Source: Spongospora subterranea f. sp. subterranea (lineage: Eukaryota; Endomyxa: Phytomyxea; Phytomyxea; Plasmodiophorida). Taken from it: a stretch of 64,000 nucleotides of DNA. The notes below the pieces were generated by a model, which was not told where the DNA came from, ran no database searches, and saw only the letters and a program-made list of their open reading frames with translations. This document shows, piece by piece, positions 47,543 through 59,734 of the stretch; within the stretch, counting starts at the first letter, position 1, and every line of letters begins with the position of its first letter. Both the position numbers and the translations under genes were made by a program. Where the stretch lies: assembly GCA_049724395.1 (NCBI GenBank), contig JAUGWO010000046.1:62001-126000 (forward strand), written 5' to 3'.

Positions 47543-47920
47543 ATGAGGATTATTTGCGACGTGATTGAGCTCCGAGGGGTAGCAGCACCGACCCTCATCA
47601 AGTTTTTCAAAACCCGATTCTCAAAACAATGTCATTTTGGAAATATGCATCCATATTTAACTGGCAAAAACAAGACTGGATCGAAACCGCCTCTGGGCAC
47701 ATTCAAAAGACTGGATCAGGTCATTCTGGGTTACCGGACGATACAACTTCCAAGCACGACTGTTAATCGGATTGACATTCCCTACAAGATTTACAACATG
47801 TATGGGAACCACGCCTTGGTGGAAATCCGAAAGTCGCACGCGCGCTGTGACAAACGCGACGCTCTGAGTCTTCCTGGTCAGTCCATTGAATTTAAACGGA
47901 ACCAGAAAACTTCTCAGTAA
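47543..47920 (+). CDS. Hypothetical protein, ~125 residues
   Basis: The ORF starts MRIICDVIELRG and contains a basic, beta-rich stretch (TTVNRIDIPYKIYNMYGNHA, LVEIRKSHARCDKRDALSLP) ending in SIEFKRNQKTSQ. Composition and conserved-looking PYKIYNMYGN and CDKRDAL blocks favour this strand over the antisense ORF at 47657-47944. I do not recognise the family. Upstream protein-like sequence near 47310-47455 could be an earlier exon. Confidence 0.35.
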   Translation: MRIICDVIELRGVAAPTLIKFFKTRFSKQCHFGNMHPYLTGKNKTGSKPPLGTFKRLDQVILGYRTIQLPSTTVNRIDIPYKIYNMYGNHALVEIRKSHARCDKRDALSLPGQSIEFKRNQKTSQ

Positions 47921-48157
47921 CTGGTTTATTACAAATCCGGCCAAGTGGTGATATTTAGCGACATTGCAGAATGCTATCTTAATCGCATAGTACTCTATAT
48001 CGGTAACTCAGTTGACTGAGCGAATCACGACATTCTAACTTCAGTACTTGAATGACAACCGCGAGCCGGACGATGAAAAGTGAGGTGGCGGAGATAGTCC
48101 GTGAATGAAATCAGCTGAAGAAGTGCACACACGTAGCGGTGTCGCTATTGACTTATA

Positions 48158-50379
48158 ATGTCGAATTTGGTTTCTTTAATTTTTGAGGCGTGCACCAAAG
48201 ACGCAGCTGCCGTCCATGTATGTGATTCAATTGGAACTATGGTGTCGGAAACAGAGGCCGGAAGGTCGCGCGTGGCGCTTGCGCTCCGTCAAACCGCCAG
48301 CTTGATTATGAGCAACGGCGTTGCTGATATCGAGCTTTCTGCCAAAGGGACGCCACTTTCAGTATTGCTTAATCTATCTATTGATTTGAGCAAACGCAAT
48401 CAATGTGTTATCAACGCCCCGTTTGTTGTTATTGAAGATTTATTGATGTCTCGAACCGTCAATGAGCTCTCCGCCGTATTCGACCTGGTTGAGCATTATG
48501 TCGGAGTTATGGCAGAATCGAAATTGCTTCAGTCGCAAAGAGGTGCGCTGATCTATGTAATATTTTTTGCTTCCCATTGATTCGCATTATTATGTAGCCA
48601 AATTAGCTTTGTTGCGCTTATGCAATTCACTGTTAGAAAGACTTCCTAGGACACAAGATATGGCATTTCGCGGCCGCGTTTTGATTCTATTAGCGAAATG
48701 CTTCCCGATTGATGAGCGATCTGGAGTTAATTTAAAAGGCGCTTTCAATGTATCAAACACGACTGTGATGGATACCGAGTTCCCTAAAGACGGTGCCCCG
48801 AATTTCGACTTTGCCTTCTACAGAACGTTTTGGTAGTCAACATCGTACTTTGCAGCTCTAAACAACTGATTTTAACGTTATTTAGGTCATTGCAGTCGTA
48901 TTTATCGAATCCGCGTCAATTAATCGAAGATTCAAATCAGAGCGATTTTATTCGAATTGTTGATGCCGTGATTGTTGCGTTCGAAGGAACTCCACTCCAT
49001 GCCCTGGATGTCGATGCCGCTTTTAACAGCGATGATGCCAATGACAGTGGGTTTAATGCCAAGTTCCTTGTACTCATTGTTTCGAAATTTGCAATTTCCC
49101 GGTTAATTCGTGTTTGTACAGACGACCCCACGATTGTTTGCTCTCCAACTGCGTGATCCATTACTTCGGCGTACTGTCCTTCTTCAGTTAATGATTATAT
49201 TTAATCTCTTATTGAAGCAACCCAGCAGTAGCAAAGTTCCAATTTCAGTCTCGTATCAGGTTAGACTTTTGCATTATTAAAACACTCTTTGACGTTCATC
49301 ATCAGCATCGGTTGGAGATGTTAGCATTGTCGGAACGGGTCACTAAAGTTATGGGCTCGACCCCTCCTGAGGGTCAACAGTTTCTGAATGCTGTGAAAAT
49401 TCACCTTTCAGGGGAAGCTCTTTGGTCTTCATGGAAAGATTCAGGTACGTTGTCCGACTTGCTTGATGTCATCAACGATGTTAACATCACACATTTCAGG
49501 ATGCCCGCCTATAGAAAACCAGAACATTGTTCGGAATTTTGCCGGAGAAAAATTGGACATAATCTCACCTAAATTGGTCGATATGGGAGATCCAGTATTG
49601 AATAAGCTGTGGTCAATTGATACATGCTTATCTGATCCCGCTAGATTATTCAGATCGTCGGTTCATCATATTCTTGAGGTCCGGTCATCGACTTAGCAAA
49701 GATTGTCAAGCGTTTGCTAATTTTCCTTAAGGAAGTACGCGAAGAAGATGAACCCGACGCTGACATAGAAGACGCATTTAAGAAGAAAAATGACGTGAAA
49801 TGGTCGTGGAAGGTAGGATTGTTTAGGGGCATAATTTGTTTACATTCTGGGTAATCTGCTCCACCTTCAGGCGCTAAGATTACTGATCAGAGAAGATCTC
49901 CAATTAGTGTCTGAATTCGAAGGTGATCTGGGCAAAATGGCGCACCAGCCGGCATTCACCACTCCTGCTGTTCCTGCTCGCCCTGCATCGCCTGCTATCG
50001 CTCCTGAGGTCAATGGGCCCCCGGAGGTCGGGCTCTCCGCCAAACTTTCCTGAACCCTCTCGGTCGGTGTCCCACAGGCCTCTTATAAAGAGACGACTGT
50101 ACGGTTTCATTCAATTCTTCTAATGTTCGTGTCTTTAATGGTTTGGGTAGATCTACTGTTCCAGTTGAAGCGTCGCCTTCAATTCCGGAAGCTGCCGAAG
50201 ACGGCGCGATTGATGATATACCAACAAAACGTATCCGAACTGCAACGATGAATGAGCAGTTGATGGAACAAATTGCGCTAGAAAAAGCAAAAAAGCAGCA
50301 GCAAGACGACGAGATTCGTGCTAGGCGGGCCTCTCGTTTCGATAGGAAGTCGGATCCTCCATCCTCTAATCGAAGATAA
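48158..50379 (+). CDS. THOC1: THO complex subunit 1 (Hpr1/THOC1)
   Basis: The ATG at 48158 opens a helical repeat protein. The diagnostic stretch KLALLRLCNSLLERLPRTQD, MAFRGRVLILLAKCFPIDER, SGVNLKGAFNVSNTTVMDTE and NFDFAFYRTFWSLQSYLSNP aligns with THOC1 (LLRLCN, FCGRI-LFLA-LFP, GLN, YRKFW-LQ). A later exon has GSTPPEGQQFLNAVKIHLSG and EALWSSWKDSG, then a basic, charged tail with NEQLMEQIALEKAKKQQQDD. Short introns separate the exons (for example near 48546-48590 and 48835-48885). THO couples transcription to mRNA export and prevents R-loops. No death domain, which ends animal THOC1, is seen; the gene closes at 50379. Confidence 0.87.
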
Positions 50380-50678
50380 GTTCAATAAAATGCCCAACAA
50401 AACCATGCTGGCCGCGCCCACTCCCTCCATCACCACAAAAGAAACGCAGCACTGCATCGACACTAAGGAATGTGAATATAGGAGGGCACCAGCACCAAAA
50501 TAACAGGATTAAGGGAGTCGCGGGTTTTAACCGTAACATTTGTAGTGACCGATATTAGACCCAGTGGGGGGAGTGGGATCCCATTACTCTGCCTGCATGC
50601 TCTTTCAGTGCCCAAACACAGACTGCGCTTGTTCTGGACCGTTCTCGAACAAGAAGATTCATTCATAATTAATTCGCT

Positions 50679-53600
50679 ATGGCGGTCGGTGAGAGCAAGG
50701 CCGCTCAAAACACAGTAACTTCGGTCCAGATGCCATCGCAGGGCGCTTCCCGGTTGCAAAGCGCCGAAAGTGCTCCTACGGAGCATATTAAGTTCGTCCT
50801 AGCTGGCAGCAACTTTCTCTCGTCGAGCAGTTTTTTTTGGGTCTTTCGCCTTCTGTGGAAGTGTCTTACCAAAGATCCCGAAAATATCGAAGTTAGCGTC
50901 AATCATCGAACCAGCTCGGAATCTTCCAGTCTGGCGCTAAGCAATGCCTGGGATCACCACCATGATCTCTTGAAAGCATGTATGAGCGCGTTTGGTCCTT
51001 ATTACGCCGTGCTAGGTCTATGGAAAGTCCTCTGGGGCGTTTTCACATGGGCTATGGCCTGGTACCTCCTACAGGAAATGATGCGACATCCAACATATCT
51101 ACTAGCGGGTTTAATATTAGTTTGCGCCTGCGGCTCAGCTGTTGCCATTCAGGTATCACAGTCGACTCTCAAACTCTGAACAAACTCATGTTTCCCATTA
51201 GCGCTTATACCACGATACGTTTGTTGTCGGTCTCCGTGTAAAGGCAGCAATCTTGGATCTGATTTATCGAAGATGCATGGTTCTGTCCCCAGCCAATGTC
51301 AATATTGGCCATATCATGACGATGATTGCCAACGATGTCGAGGCCATTGCCGATTGCTCCACCCAATTCCACTTGTAAGTTTGTCTCCTCGAACGGGAAT
51401 CACCATTTCTTACCATTTATAGTTTATGGTCTGCCGGATTCGAAGTGGCTGCTATATTAATAATTGCTTATGTACTTTCTGGATGGCGTGCGGCCCTGGC
51501 TCCGATTCTGGTAGTGGTCGCCGTCATCATCCCCGTTCAAATATATCTGGGGAAGGTCGTATCCGACACCTCGCGCCGATTCTTAGCCTCGGCGAGTCGG
51601 CGTCTACACCTCATGACTGAAATACTTACCGCCATCAAACTCGTCAAGTTCTACGCTTGGGAGGACGTCGTCCGTGACAAAATTTGCTGCCATCCGGGCT
51701 CATGAAGCTACCGCAGCCTATAGGCAAATTCGCGCTCGCGCTATTAACTTCGCATTCGTGTTTGCTGGCCCCGTTGTCGCCGCACTCTCATGTCTTCTCG
51801 TTCTGCAATTATCGAACTACAAGCTGGACCCAATTCTGGCATTCACACTAGTGTCGTTGTTTAATACCCTGCGATACCCATTGTTAATGCTGCCCTTGGC
51901 CGTAAAATCTTTTTCGAGTGCGTGCAGCGCCTTTACCAGCATCAATGTTCTGTTGAACAAACCTGAGATGAGAGATCAACGTGACACTCGTCAATGCGGT
52001 GATAAGAATATCATATTTCGCGATGCTAGCTTGAAATGGGAGCATTCAGACACCAATACATTGAAGAATATCTCGTTGCGCGTGGAACCCGGCGAGATTC
52101 TAGCCGTTGTGGGTGGCGTTGGAAGCGGGAAGAGCAGTTTGGTGGCAGCGATGTTAGGACAGATGCAGATTGTGGACGGTATGGTTAGTGCTCGCGGTCT
52201 TATGTCATTCTGCCCGCAGGAGCCATGGCTAATCAACTCCACTCTACGAGAGAATATCCTGTTCGGGACCGAATTCGATCATAAGCGTTATTGCGAAACG
52301 ATCAAGATTTGTTCCATGGAACGTGATCTGTCCTTATTTCCAGAAGGTGATCTTCTCCCAATCAGTGAGCGTGGGGCCAATTTGTCCGGTGGACAACGTC
52401 AACGTGTCTCCATCGCTCGCGCTGTCTACAGTTACTCCGACATCATTCTGCTCGACGACCCGCTCAGCGCGTTGGATCAGGCTGTCGGACGTCAGATTTT
52501 CGATTCATGCATCAAAATGTTTTTAAAGGATCGTGCCGTCGTTCTTGTCACACACCAACTGCAATATCTGCCGGAGTGTTCCAACATCGCCATCATGGAG
52601 AATGGTTGTGTCGCCGAATACGGGAGCTTCTATGACCTAATGGCTATCAAAGACGGTCGTCTGCGCAAACTGATGCACGAGTTCAGCGACTTCGAGAATT
52701 CTATCGTGCCCGAGACCATAGACGAAGGAGTTTTGCATATCATTCGCATGCCTAGCGGACATCTGTCGCCGTCGACCAGTATGGTGGATTTGTCAAGCCA
52801 ATCCGAAAATAAGGCCATCGAGTTGACCGACGTTATCGTGTCGCCGCCATCGCCCACAAAGGCGACGATAGCAAGCCAGTCAGCCATCACTCGCATTGCC
52901 CAATACAACCCTCAATTGACAGCTCAATTGCATCCCGTCGATGAAGCTATTCTCACGCAAAAAGCGGAATATGAGCACAAATCAATGTTTGGGCCTAAGC
53001 ATTTTCCACTGGACGCCAATGGCCATGATGATCGTGAATTTTCCCGAACCGTCTCTCACAATATGTATGTACTGTAATGCCAGCTTTTATATGTAATTAT
53101 TGTTATCCAGTTTGGCGGTCAGCTTTCCACGGTTAATCAACTCTAGAATCTAACTAGTTTTTATGTTGAGGCATTTGCTTACCGAATCAATGGAAGGGTA
53201 ATTGATGTTGCTATGCAGGACGCAAACGTTGACGACAATTACGAGACCATTTTTCGACGATGCGGATGTAAAGGGTGACAAGCGCATTTCTGACAAGTGG
53301 GTTGCCTCTCGTCGTTCATGGATTCGATACATGCGCCAGGCCGGCACCATCTCACAGGCTCTCTCCCTGTTCTTTTTCTTCTGGCTTGTTCATTGCATGC
53401 GGCTGGCCAGTGATGTCTGGGTCAAGGTGTGGCAAGGGGCCCCTGGGTCCTCGTATAAAGCGTATTCTCTCGGCGCCAGCAATGACGTCACCGTTTACGC
53501 TGTGATTATTTTCCTATTCGCCACCGGTGTAACCATTCGCGGCCTGTGGTTGGCTTCGTCCACGGCGGCTAAGGCACGTTCTCTGCATGATTCTATGCTG

Positions 53601-55219
53601 CGGTCGTTAATTCGCGCACCGATGTCATTCTACGACAAGACTCCGCTCGGACGGATTCTGCAGTCGTCATCGAAACACCAATCCGATGCCGATGACCGCC
53701 TTCCTGATGCATTATTGCAATGGATGCAATATGTCCCATTAGCGATCGGTTCATTAGCAATTATGACTTGGCAGAGTTCTCTTCCTTTATATATGTTTGT
53801 TGTCATCATTGTATTATTCTTCCTCGCCGGTCTTTTGGTCTGGTTTCCTCGCACCTCCGGAGCAGATAACTACTACAAAAATCAGGCAGGCGATTTCGAG
53901 AACTATGCTTTACTCTCATATAACTGCGAGTCTTGAAGGCTTGTTCTCAATCCGCGCTTTCCGTTGCCAGGATCGTTTCCAAACTATGTTAATGGGCCAC
54001 ATGAACACGGTCTCCGCTAACGACCTCGCGGGCCAATCAATCCGATTTTTAATCGCCTTGTACATTGACGTAATTTGTTCAATCTCTATATTCTTTTGCG
54101 CGTTTTTTTTTGTGGTTTCGCCCTCGGATTCGGCTACGATTGGACTGTCATTATCAAATGCTTTACAGCTTTTGGTGTTCGTTCAGTGGGCGCTGCGAAT
54201 GTGGGAGGAGGCCTCAGCTTCGATGCAGTCGATCGGTAATTTACAGTTTATGGCCGAGAAAATCCCGGCTGAGGCGCCGGCTGTCGTTCCTGCATCGCGG
54301 CCGGATGCTGATTGGCCAACCGACGGCAGCATCACGTTTCAGGATGTCGTTTTGAGGTACTCTACATTCGGTGTCGCCGTTTTGAAGCGCATCTCGTTTC
54401 AGATCCAGCCAATGGAAAAAATTGGAATCGTTGGAAGAGAACAGTAAAATCGGTTTTGTCACCCGCAACAGCTCTATGCTTACAGTGTTTTAGGGGTCTG
54501 GGAAATCAACTCTCTTGGTGTCCTTGTTGCGGATTGTCGAACTGTCTGCCGGACGAATTGTTATCGACGGTGTAGATATCGCGAAATTGGGTTTGGAGGA
54601 CCTACGGCGAAGGATTGCCATCATTCCGCAGGAGTCGGTGTTGTTTTCGGGCACGATACGTCATAATCTCGATCCGACCGGCATCAATGAGGACGATGCG
54701 CTATGGCACTCTTTGGATGCCGTGAATCTGGCCGACAAAATTAGAGCATTACCGCAAGGCTTAGATACTAACGTCGAATCTCATGGTCCAAGGTTCTCCC
54801 TGGGGCAAAGGCAATTGTTTTGTATCGCCCGAGCGATTTTGATGAAATCACGTGTCGTTGTTCTAGATGAGGCAACTGCTGCCATTGATGCCGAGACTGA
54901 CGCGATGGTTCAAAGGGCAATAACATTGAACTTCACTGACTGCACGGTACTAACCATAGCTCATCGACTCAACACGATCATTCAATCAGATCGAATTCTG
55001 ATCATGGACGCCGGCAAGGTAGTAGAGTTCGATAAGCCATTAACCTTACTAGACAACAAGGGCCATTTTCACTCATTAGTCGAGAATACGGGTCCGGAAA
55101 CAGCCAGAAAGCTGCGACAATTAGCCCAAGAAAAGTTCGAGAAAGATCAGGATCGCGACATGCAGAAAACGGATGCAGAGTTCTTCACGAAATTTATCCG
55201 ACCTATTGATCCACTGTAA
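50679..55219 (+). CDS. ABCC (MRP-like) full transporter 2, with apparent frameshifts
   Basis: After MAVGESKAAQNTVTSVQMPS come TMD1 (LLKACMSAFGPYYAVLGLWK, LVKFYAWEDVVRDK) and NBD1: [82 protein letters not shown]2 (RAPMSFYDKTPLGRILQSSS) and NBD2 follow: IPQESVLFSGTIRHNLDPTG, FSLGQRQLFCIARAIL, VVVLDEATAAIDAETDAMVQ and IAHRLNTIIQ. It ends in TKFIRPIDPL. The frame changes at runs AAAA (51679-51682) and TTT (53909-53911), and near 54436-54441 at the NBD2 Walker A (IVGREQ/GSGKST). Otherwise the gene is full length, so sequencing error is more likely than decay. It is divergent in sequence from transporter 1 and has fewer introns. Confidence 0.85.
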
Positions 55220-55342
55220 AATAAGGGCCGTTCCATTACATGACTCTGTCATGACTGGATGAATGGTTAAACTGATACTAAAATGTCCTCATTTGTTTCC
55301 TAGATAAAAAAGCACTCAATTGGAATATTTTAGAAATAGTAG

Positions 55343-56304
55343 CTATAACTTGAAATGCTGCCCGGGCACTTCCGGAGTAAATCCCGCTTTTCGAAACAGG
55401 TCTTGTAGGGCAGGCCATGTGTCCTCCTTGCCCCCCATAATTTCAAAACTAGTCAGCAAACCACGTTCTTCGAAGAAATCAATAACAGGTTGGCTAATTC
55501 TATCGAACTCTCGCAGCCTTTTGTTGACAACCTCCTTTTGTTTGAATATTAAAAAACAACAGACATTATAGTCGTGAAACGCATACCACAGTATCATCCT
55601 GCCTCTGAACGAGAGCTGACCCGCAGTCGTCGCAAACTCCTGGGACATTTGGTGACAACGGTGGCATTCGCATTGTCCCATATTTTATATCTGCCAGGTT
55701 ATAGGATCGGCTGCACTGAGGACAGATGCGTCGTTTGATAACTTTTTCGATCAATATCTCTCGCCTGTAGAAACCCCATCGTTAATAGTGTAGGTGCGGA
55801 CAGCGATCAAAACAACCTCAATTTGAGTAGCAGTACAGATTTCACGTCCGTTAATCTGTCCACCTCTGCAACTTGCGACAGCTGCCTAGGGAAGCTAGGA
55901 TGCATTAAATACAGATCAGCACTCGTGGCTTAAGACATTACCCGTCCAATAACACTGCCTTCTTATTACAAATCATACTCGACAACAGCGGAATTACGAC
56001 AGAGTCGGGAAGCAGCTCCCCTATAACATGCCATGGACTGCAATTCTATTTCGTAACGACGAGGATGTATCTACCGTTATCCACATACTGCTTATAAAGT
56101 TCGAATTGTGGCTCTTTATCGCGTATTTTTTGACGAATCGCATCCCCGGTCGAGATGTGTTCGTATCCCAGCCAACGGCTCAACATCGACGCATATGTGC
56201 CTGAATAACTATCAGCGTCTCACTTTCGAATAGGAGAAGATCCAACCTTTGCCTACGCCGGGCGCGCCTAACAGGACGACACATGAAGGCCGGATACGAG
56301 ACAT
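55343..56304 (-). CDS. Adenylate kinase (with zinc-type LID)
   Basis: The ATG at 56304 gives MSRIRPSCVVLLGAPGVGKG (P-loop GAPGVGKG). After an intron follows TYASMLSRWLGYEHISTGDA, the AMP-binding helix (STGDAIRQKI). Next come YVDNGELLPDSVVIPLL, QLSQVAEVDRLTDVKSVLLL, and a LID with RRICPQCSRSYN...PGVCDDCGSALVQR, i.e. two CxxC pairs that would bind zinc. Then EVVNKRLREFDRISQPVIDF follows. Four introns (45-60 nt) are needed. It catalyses ATP + AMP to 2 ADP. The start lacks a transit peptide, so the compartment is unclear. It is convergent with ABCC transporter 2, 123 bases between stops. Confidence 0.92.
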
Positions 56305-57607
56305 ATCCTTCAAACGACGTCAAACAAAATCAATCACAAGTTGAACTTCTTGATGATAATATTAGGTGGAAGTGCAAGTGCCGTAACGAATATCAGGCCT
56401 GTTATAGACCTGTAATCAATCTGGTCTTCCACTACTCTGTACTGTCACTACTGTGTCTACAGTTTTAGGAGCCGCCTATCGGCTCCCGTCTGCACTGCAG
56501 AGCATGCTGTGAAGTGTGGAGTGCGCAATTCAGCAGTGAGGGCACCGCGTCATAACAGAATGGGGTCCACACTCCACAGTGGCCGCGAAGTGCCCATTGA
56601 CTGTTTATCTGTCACACACGAATAATAAAGACACTGGTGACAATGGCCAGGTCGTTGTGAAGTTACCTAATGTGGCGAAAAGAACACTGGGTCGGCGATC
56701 AGGCAGTATATGGCAATTCTGCGATGAATTCCCTACAGTTAGAGTGCTTCACGGTTAGTTGCTGCAGCTGACCATATTGAGATTTCGAAGTTAACTACGA
56801 CGGCGCAAACCATGTTCATACTAGGTAGGCGCCGGTATATTTGATTGATGACTGTTGTAGGGTATAAATTCGGCCCCGGGATTTCTGATAAACTTGTAAG
56901 GGTGGCAACGTGCTTTGCGGTTTGTCCTGTAAAGGCCTTGACAACATCCAGACTTGATGCGAAAATACTACTGTGACCTCCATAGGCGCCACAGTTCTCA
57001 TTGGCAGTATATCGTAGTCAAGCGAAATACAATTTCAAACCCCTTTGATGGCCATTTCTTTCTAAAAACGCCCAGATTGGTCTAAAATATCAGCAGCATA
57101 TTTAAAGGTTGCCTGTGAGACTTTCCGCCACAAACAGATAGGGTGTTTGCCGGTCAAGACCCATGGATTCAAACAGAAGACACTAACGAAGTTAGGCTGG
57201 ACGATGGAGGTCTACTTATCGCACCTATGTTGGAACGACCCTTTCATAAAATATGGCGATGCTTGATATCGCTCCTCAACTGGGAAAGCATCTTTTCCAA
57301 TATGGCACCATTATGTTTAGATTCCGGAAAAGCTGATGAAAGGTATTGTATCACCACTGCTCGAGTGTGGTCTTAAGTTGAAAAATAAGTTACATTTCAA
57401 AGAATTGGTGAGGACCACAGATGGATTGAAATTTAGGACAATCAACTGCAACGATTACGAACTCCTGATCCGACATTCAAAACGGACTAACCGCTCAGAA
57501 CGCTCGTTTTTCACAGCGTCACCGATGGCAATAACGATAACGATGCGAAAGTAGCACTAACTTCATCTATCATCTATGGCATCCAACGGCCACGCCCAAA
57601 ACTGCCG
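56305..57607. other. Intergenic region with GC-rich hairpins, no gene seen
   Basis: A perfect 7-bp stem-loop GGAGCCG-CCTAT-CGGCTCC lies at about 56468-56486. Another inverted pair (TGTGGAGTG near 56515, CACTCCACA near 56571) follows 50 bases later. A structured non-coding RNA is possible but unsupported. Short ORFs at 56816-57001 (minus) and 57143-57554 (plus) have no recognisable domain. Confidence 0.35.
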
Positions 57608-59590
57608 TTGTTATTGACACAAAAGCCTTCTTCCTGCTACCTATCAAAGCGCGATATCATAGCTCCGAATGAGATATTCCAATTCCTAACATCCGCCATT
57701 ATATCTGAACTTCCTTTCGGCAGTTTCAGTCATTTACAACTTACAGGTCACCGCAGGTTATCGCAATGGCTGGATTTGGCGGAGACGCGCCAGACTTTTC
57801 CTTCCATGCTGGATGGGAGCAACCCTGTACAAGTGCCGCTGCGGCACTGGCTGACAGTGACAGGCGAACCAGGAGTTTTGGCGCCAGATTACAGTCTGCA
57901 CCGGATTGCGAAGAAAATCGTTTAAATTTATATCTGTGTACCAGATAGTGCATTGCTTGGGTTCAGTCCTGTGGGATTTGGTTTGATCATCTCCATGGCT
58001 GATGTGGTCAACGCTTACAAATCGACTAGGACGGTGGCCTTCTCCCCGGCTACTTCCTCCATTTTATCAAACCCTGTAGGGTTCCTTCGGCAGCTCTCTT
58101 CCCCGCAATACGACTCCCTTCTAAGCGACAGTAAATGGACCCGCCTTGACACCGAAACTGTGGTGAACCTGGCAACCGAGAATAAAAGCTGGGAACTTAT
58201 TGCTCAAAGCACGACGCAAACATTCACAGGCGATGATTGTCGGAGGAGATATGAAGCAATAAGTGCAGCTATAACTGTTGCAGCCAAAAAAGAGGCTTGA
58301 TTTTTCTAAAGAGCTTTCGAAAAAACCTCGGAAGGCACCTGAACCGACTGGGACGGCTTGGAAGCCTGCAGAATTTACATCTTGGCCGGTTGGTCAACAG
58401 AAAGCATGGCTTGCCTTGAGCAAGGACCCTAACTCATATTATTTTCGGTTCGCCAAGCCTGGCGTTCCTATATCCAATGCGGATTGGACTGAAGAGGATC
58501 TTACCACGTTTCGCACATTAATTCAACAAAGACCTGCAAATGGCAATTGGGGTAAATCACAGGGTTTTATGATCAATATGTTATGTTCACGGGTTTCTTT
58601 TCAAAGGTCTATTCTCCCTATACTTCCCTACCAGGACAGGAGAGCAATGCAAGTTAATTTATCGGTCATTGATACGAGAGGGAAAACGCAAGACGCGCCA
58701 AAATGTCGTGAGCCGCATTGAGAAGAAAGCCAAGAGCAGTGAAGGCGATAGGATTATCAGTGTCGAGAAACAAGGACGAGACGGTTCCGCTTCAGAATCA
58801 TTATTATCAGATGAACCTATTCACCCAGACGGAGCGCCCCAAGGATGATGAAAGTTGTCTTCCCAAATCTTGTGAAGCTTCGCCAGTGGATAACGAAATG
58901 GAGGTGATTACGGAACATCAAGAAGTAGAACCAGGCAACGAACAATCCGTTGGCGAAAGATCTATAGAAGGAGGTGCAGCAATCGAAACTGAGGTGGGCG
59001 AAAATCATCAATCTAACCCCATCCTGTGCGACGTCGAGGAAAACAACGGTGGCGATCTTCCACAGACAATCCCCCTCATTCCTGTTCGTATTCAAGCTCC
59101 GGTGCTTTCTGAGGAGACTACATCCCCCATTTCTCAACATGTCGTGAATTGTGCAGATCGGTCCATCTCGCCGCTCTTCCCTAATTTGTTTCCTGTCGAA
59201 GTGCATTCAACGACCCGGTCCAGCTTAACGTTAGAGCAACAGTTTCAGGCCGAAGTCGACGACATGGAGCAAGGATTTCGGAATGTTGCCAATAGGTGAT
59301 TAATAACTCAAAGTGCCAATTCAGCCGCCTTTGATTCCTACCGTTTTAGAATGAAGGCCATTTATCGTGGCCGAATCAACGCAAGTGCTAGTGAAGTCGA
59401 CAAGATCAGCGTGAATTTCGATTATGAAGCTCGGAGCAGTGAGATCGTGACCAGGCAAAGATTTGAACGAGATACCCTACACAGCATGCAGCGCCATCGC
59501 ATCGTAACTCTTCCTGAAAAGGAACACAACACAATCAGGATAAGGTTCGCTCAGATCCCAGATTACTCCCTGGATGATCGTTGTTTCTAA
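57608..59590 (+). CDS. Myb/SANT-like DNA-binding protein, uncharacterised (two homopolymer frameshifts)
   Basis: Exons give a SANT-like repeat (SDSKWTRLDTETVVNLATEN, KSWELIAQSTTQTFTGDDCR, RRYEAIS). A second repeat (PISNADWTEEDLTTFRTLIQ, GNWG, then after an intron LFSLYFPTRTGEQCKLIYRS) follows; both keep the spaced Trp and QC/DC-R pattern of Myb repeats. A long acidic/Ser-rich region follows. The last exon (59351-59590) adds MKAIYRGRINASASEVDK. The frame breaks at AAAAAA (58286-58291) and at CCCC (58837-58840); removing one base in each run restores AAKKRLDFSKELSKK and DGAPKDDESCLPK. The N-terminal exon from 57608 is the least certain part. A nuclear, probably transcription-related role is inferred from the repeats. 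Confidence 0.6.
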
Positions 59591-59734
59591 TAATAAATAA
59601 TCGAAATGTATTGATCAACGAAATCGTGGACGCCACATCCTGAGAAAAAGCTGAATATTACTATTAGTATATTAAACAACATATATTATTTCGTCGTGCA
59701 ATGATCATCTGCCATGTTGATGATGTTGTTCAAA

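Noticed and set aside
47657-47944. Minus-strand ORF overlapping the 47543 ORF
   Set aside because: Composition and conserved-looking blocks favour the plus strand, although neither is confirmed.
50679-55219. Calling ABCC transporter 2 a pseudogene because of frame breaks
   Set aside because: All catalytic motifs are present, two of the breaks fall in homopolymers, and unrelated genes in the window show the same pattern.
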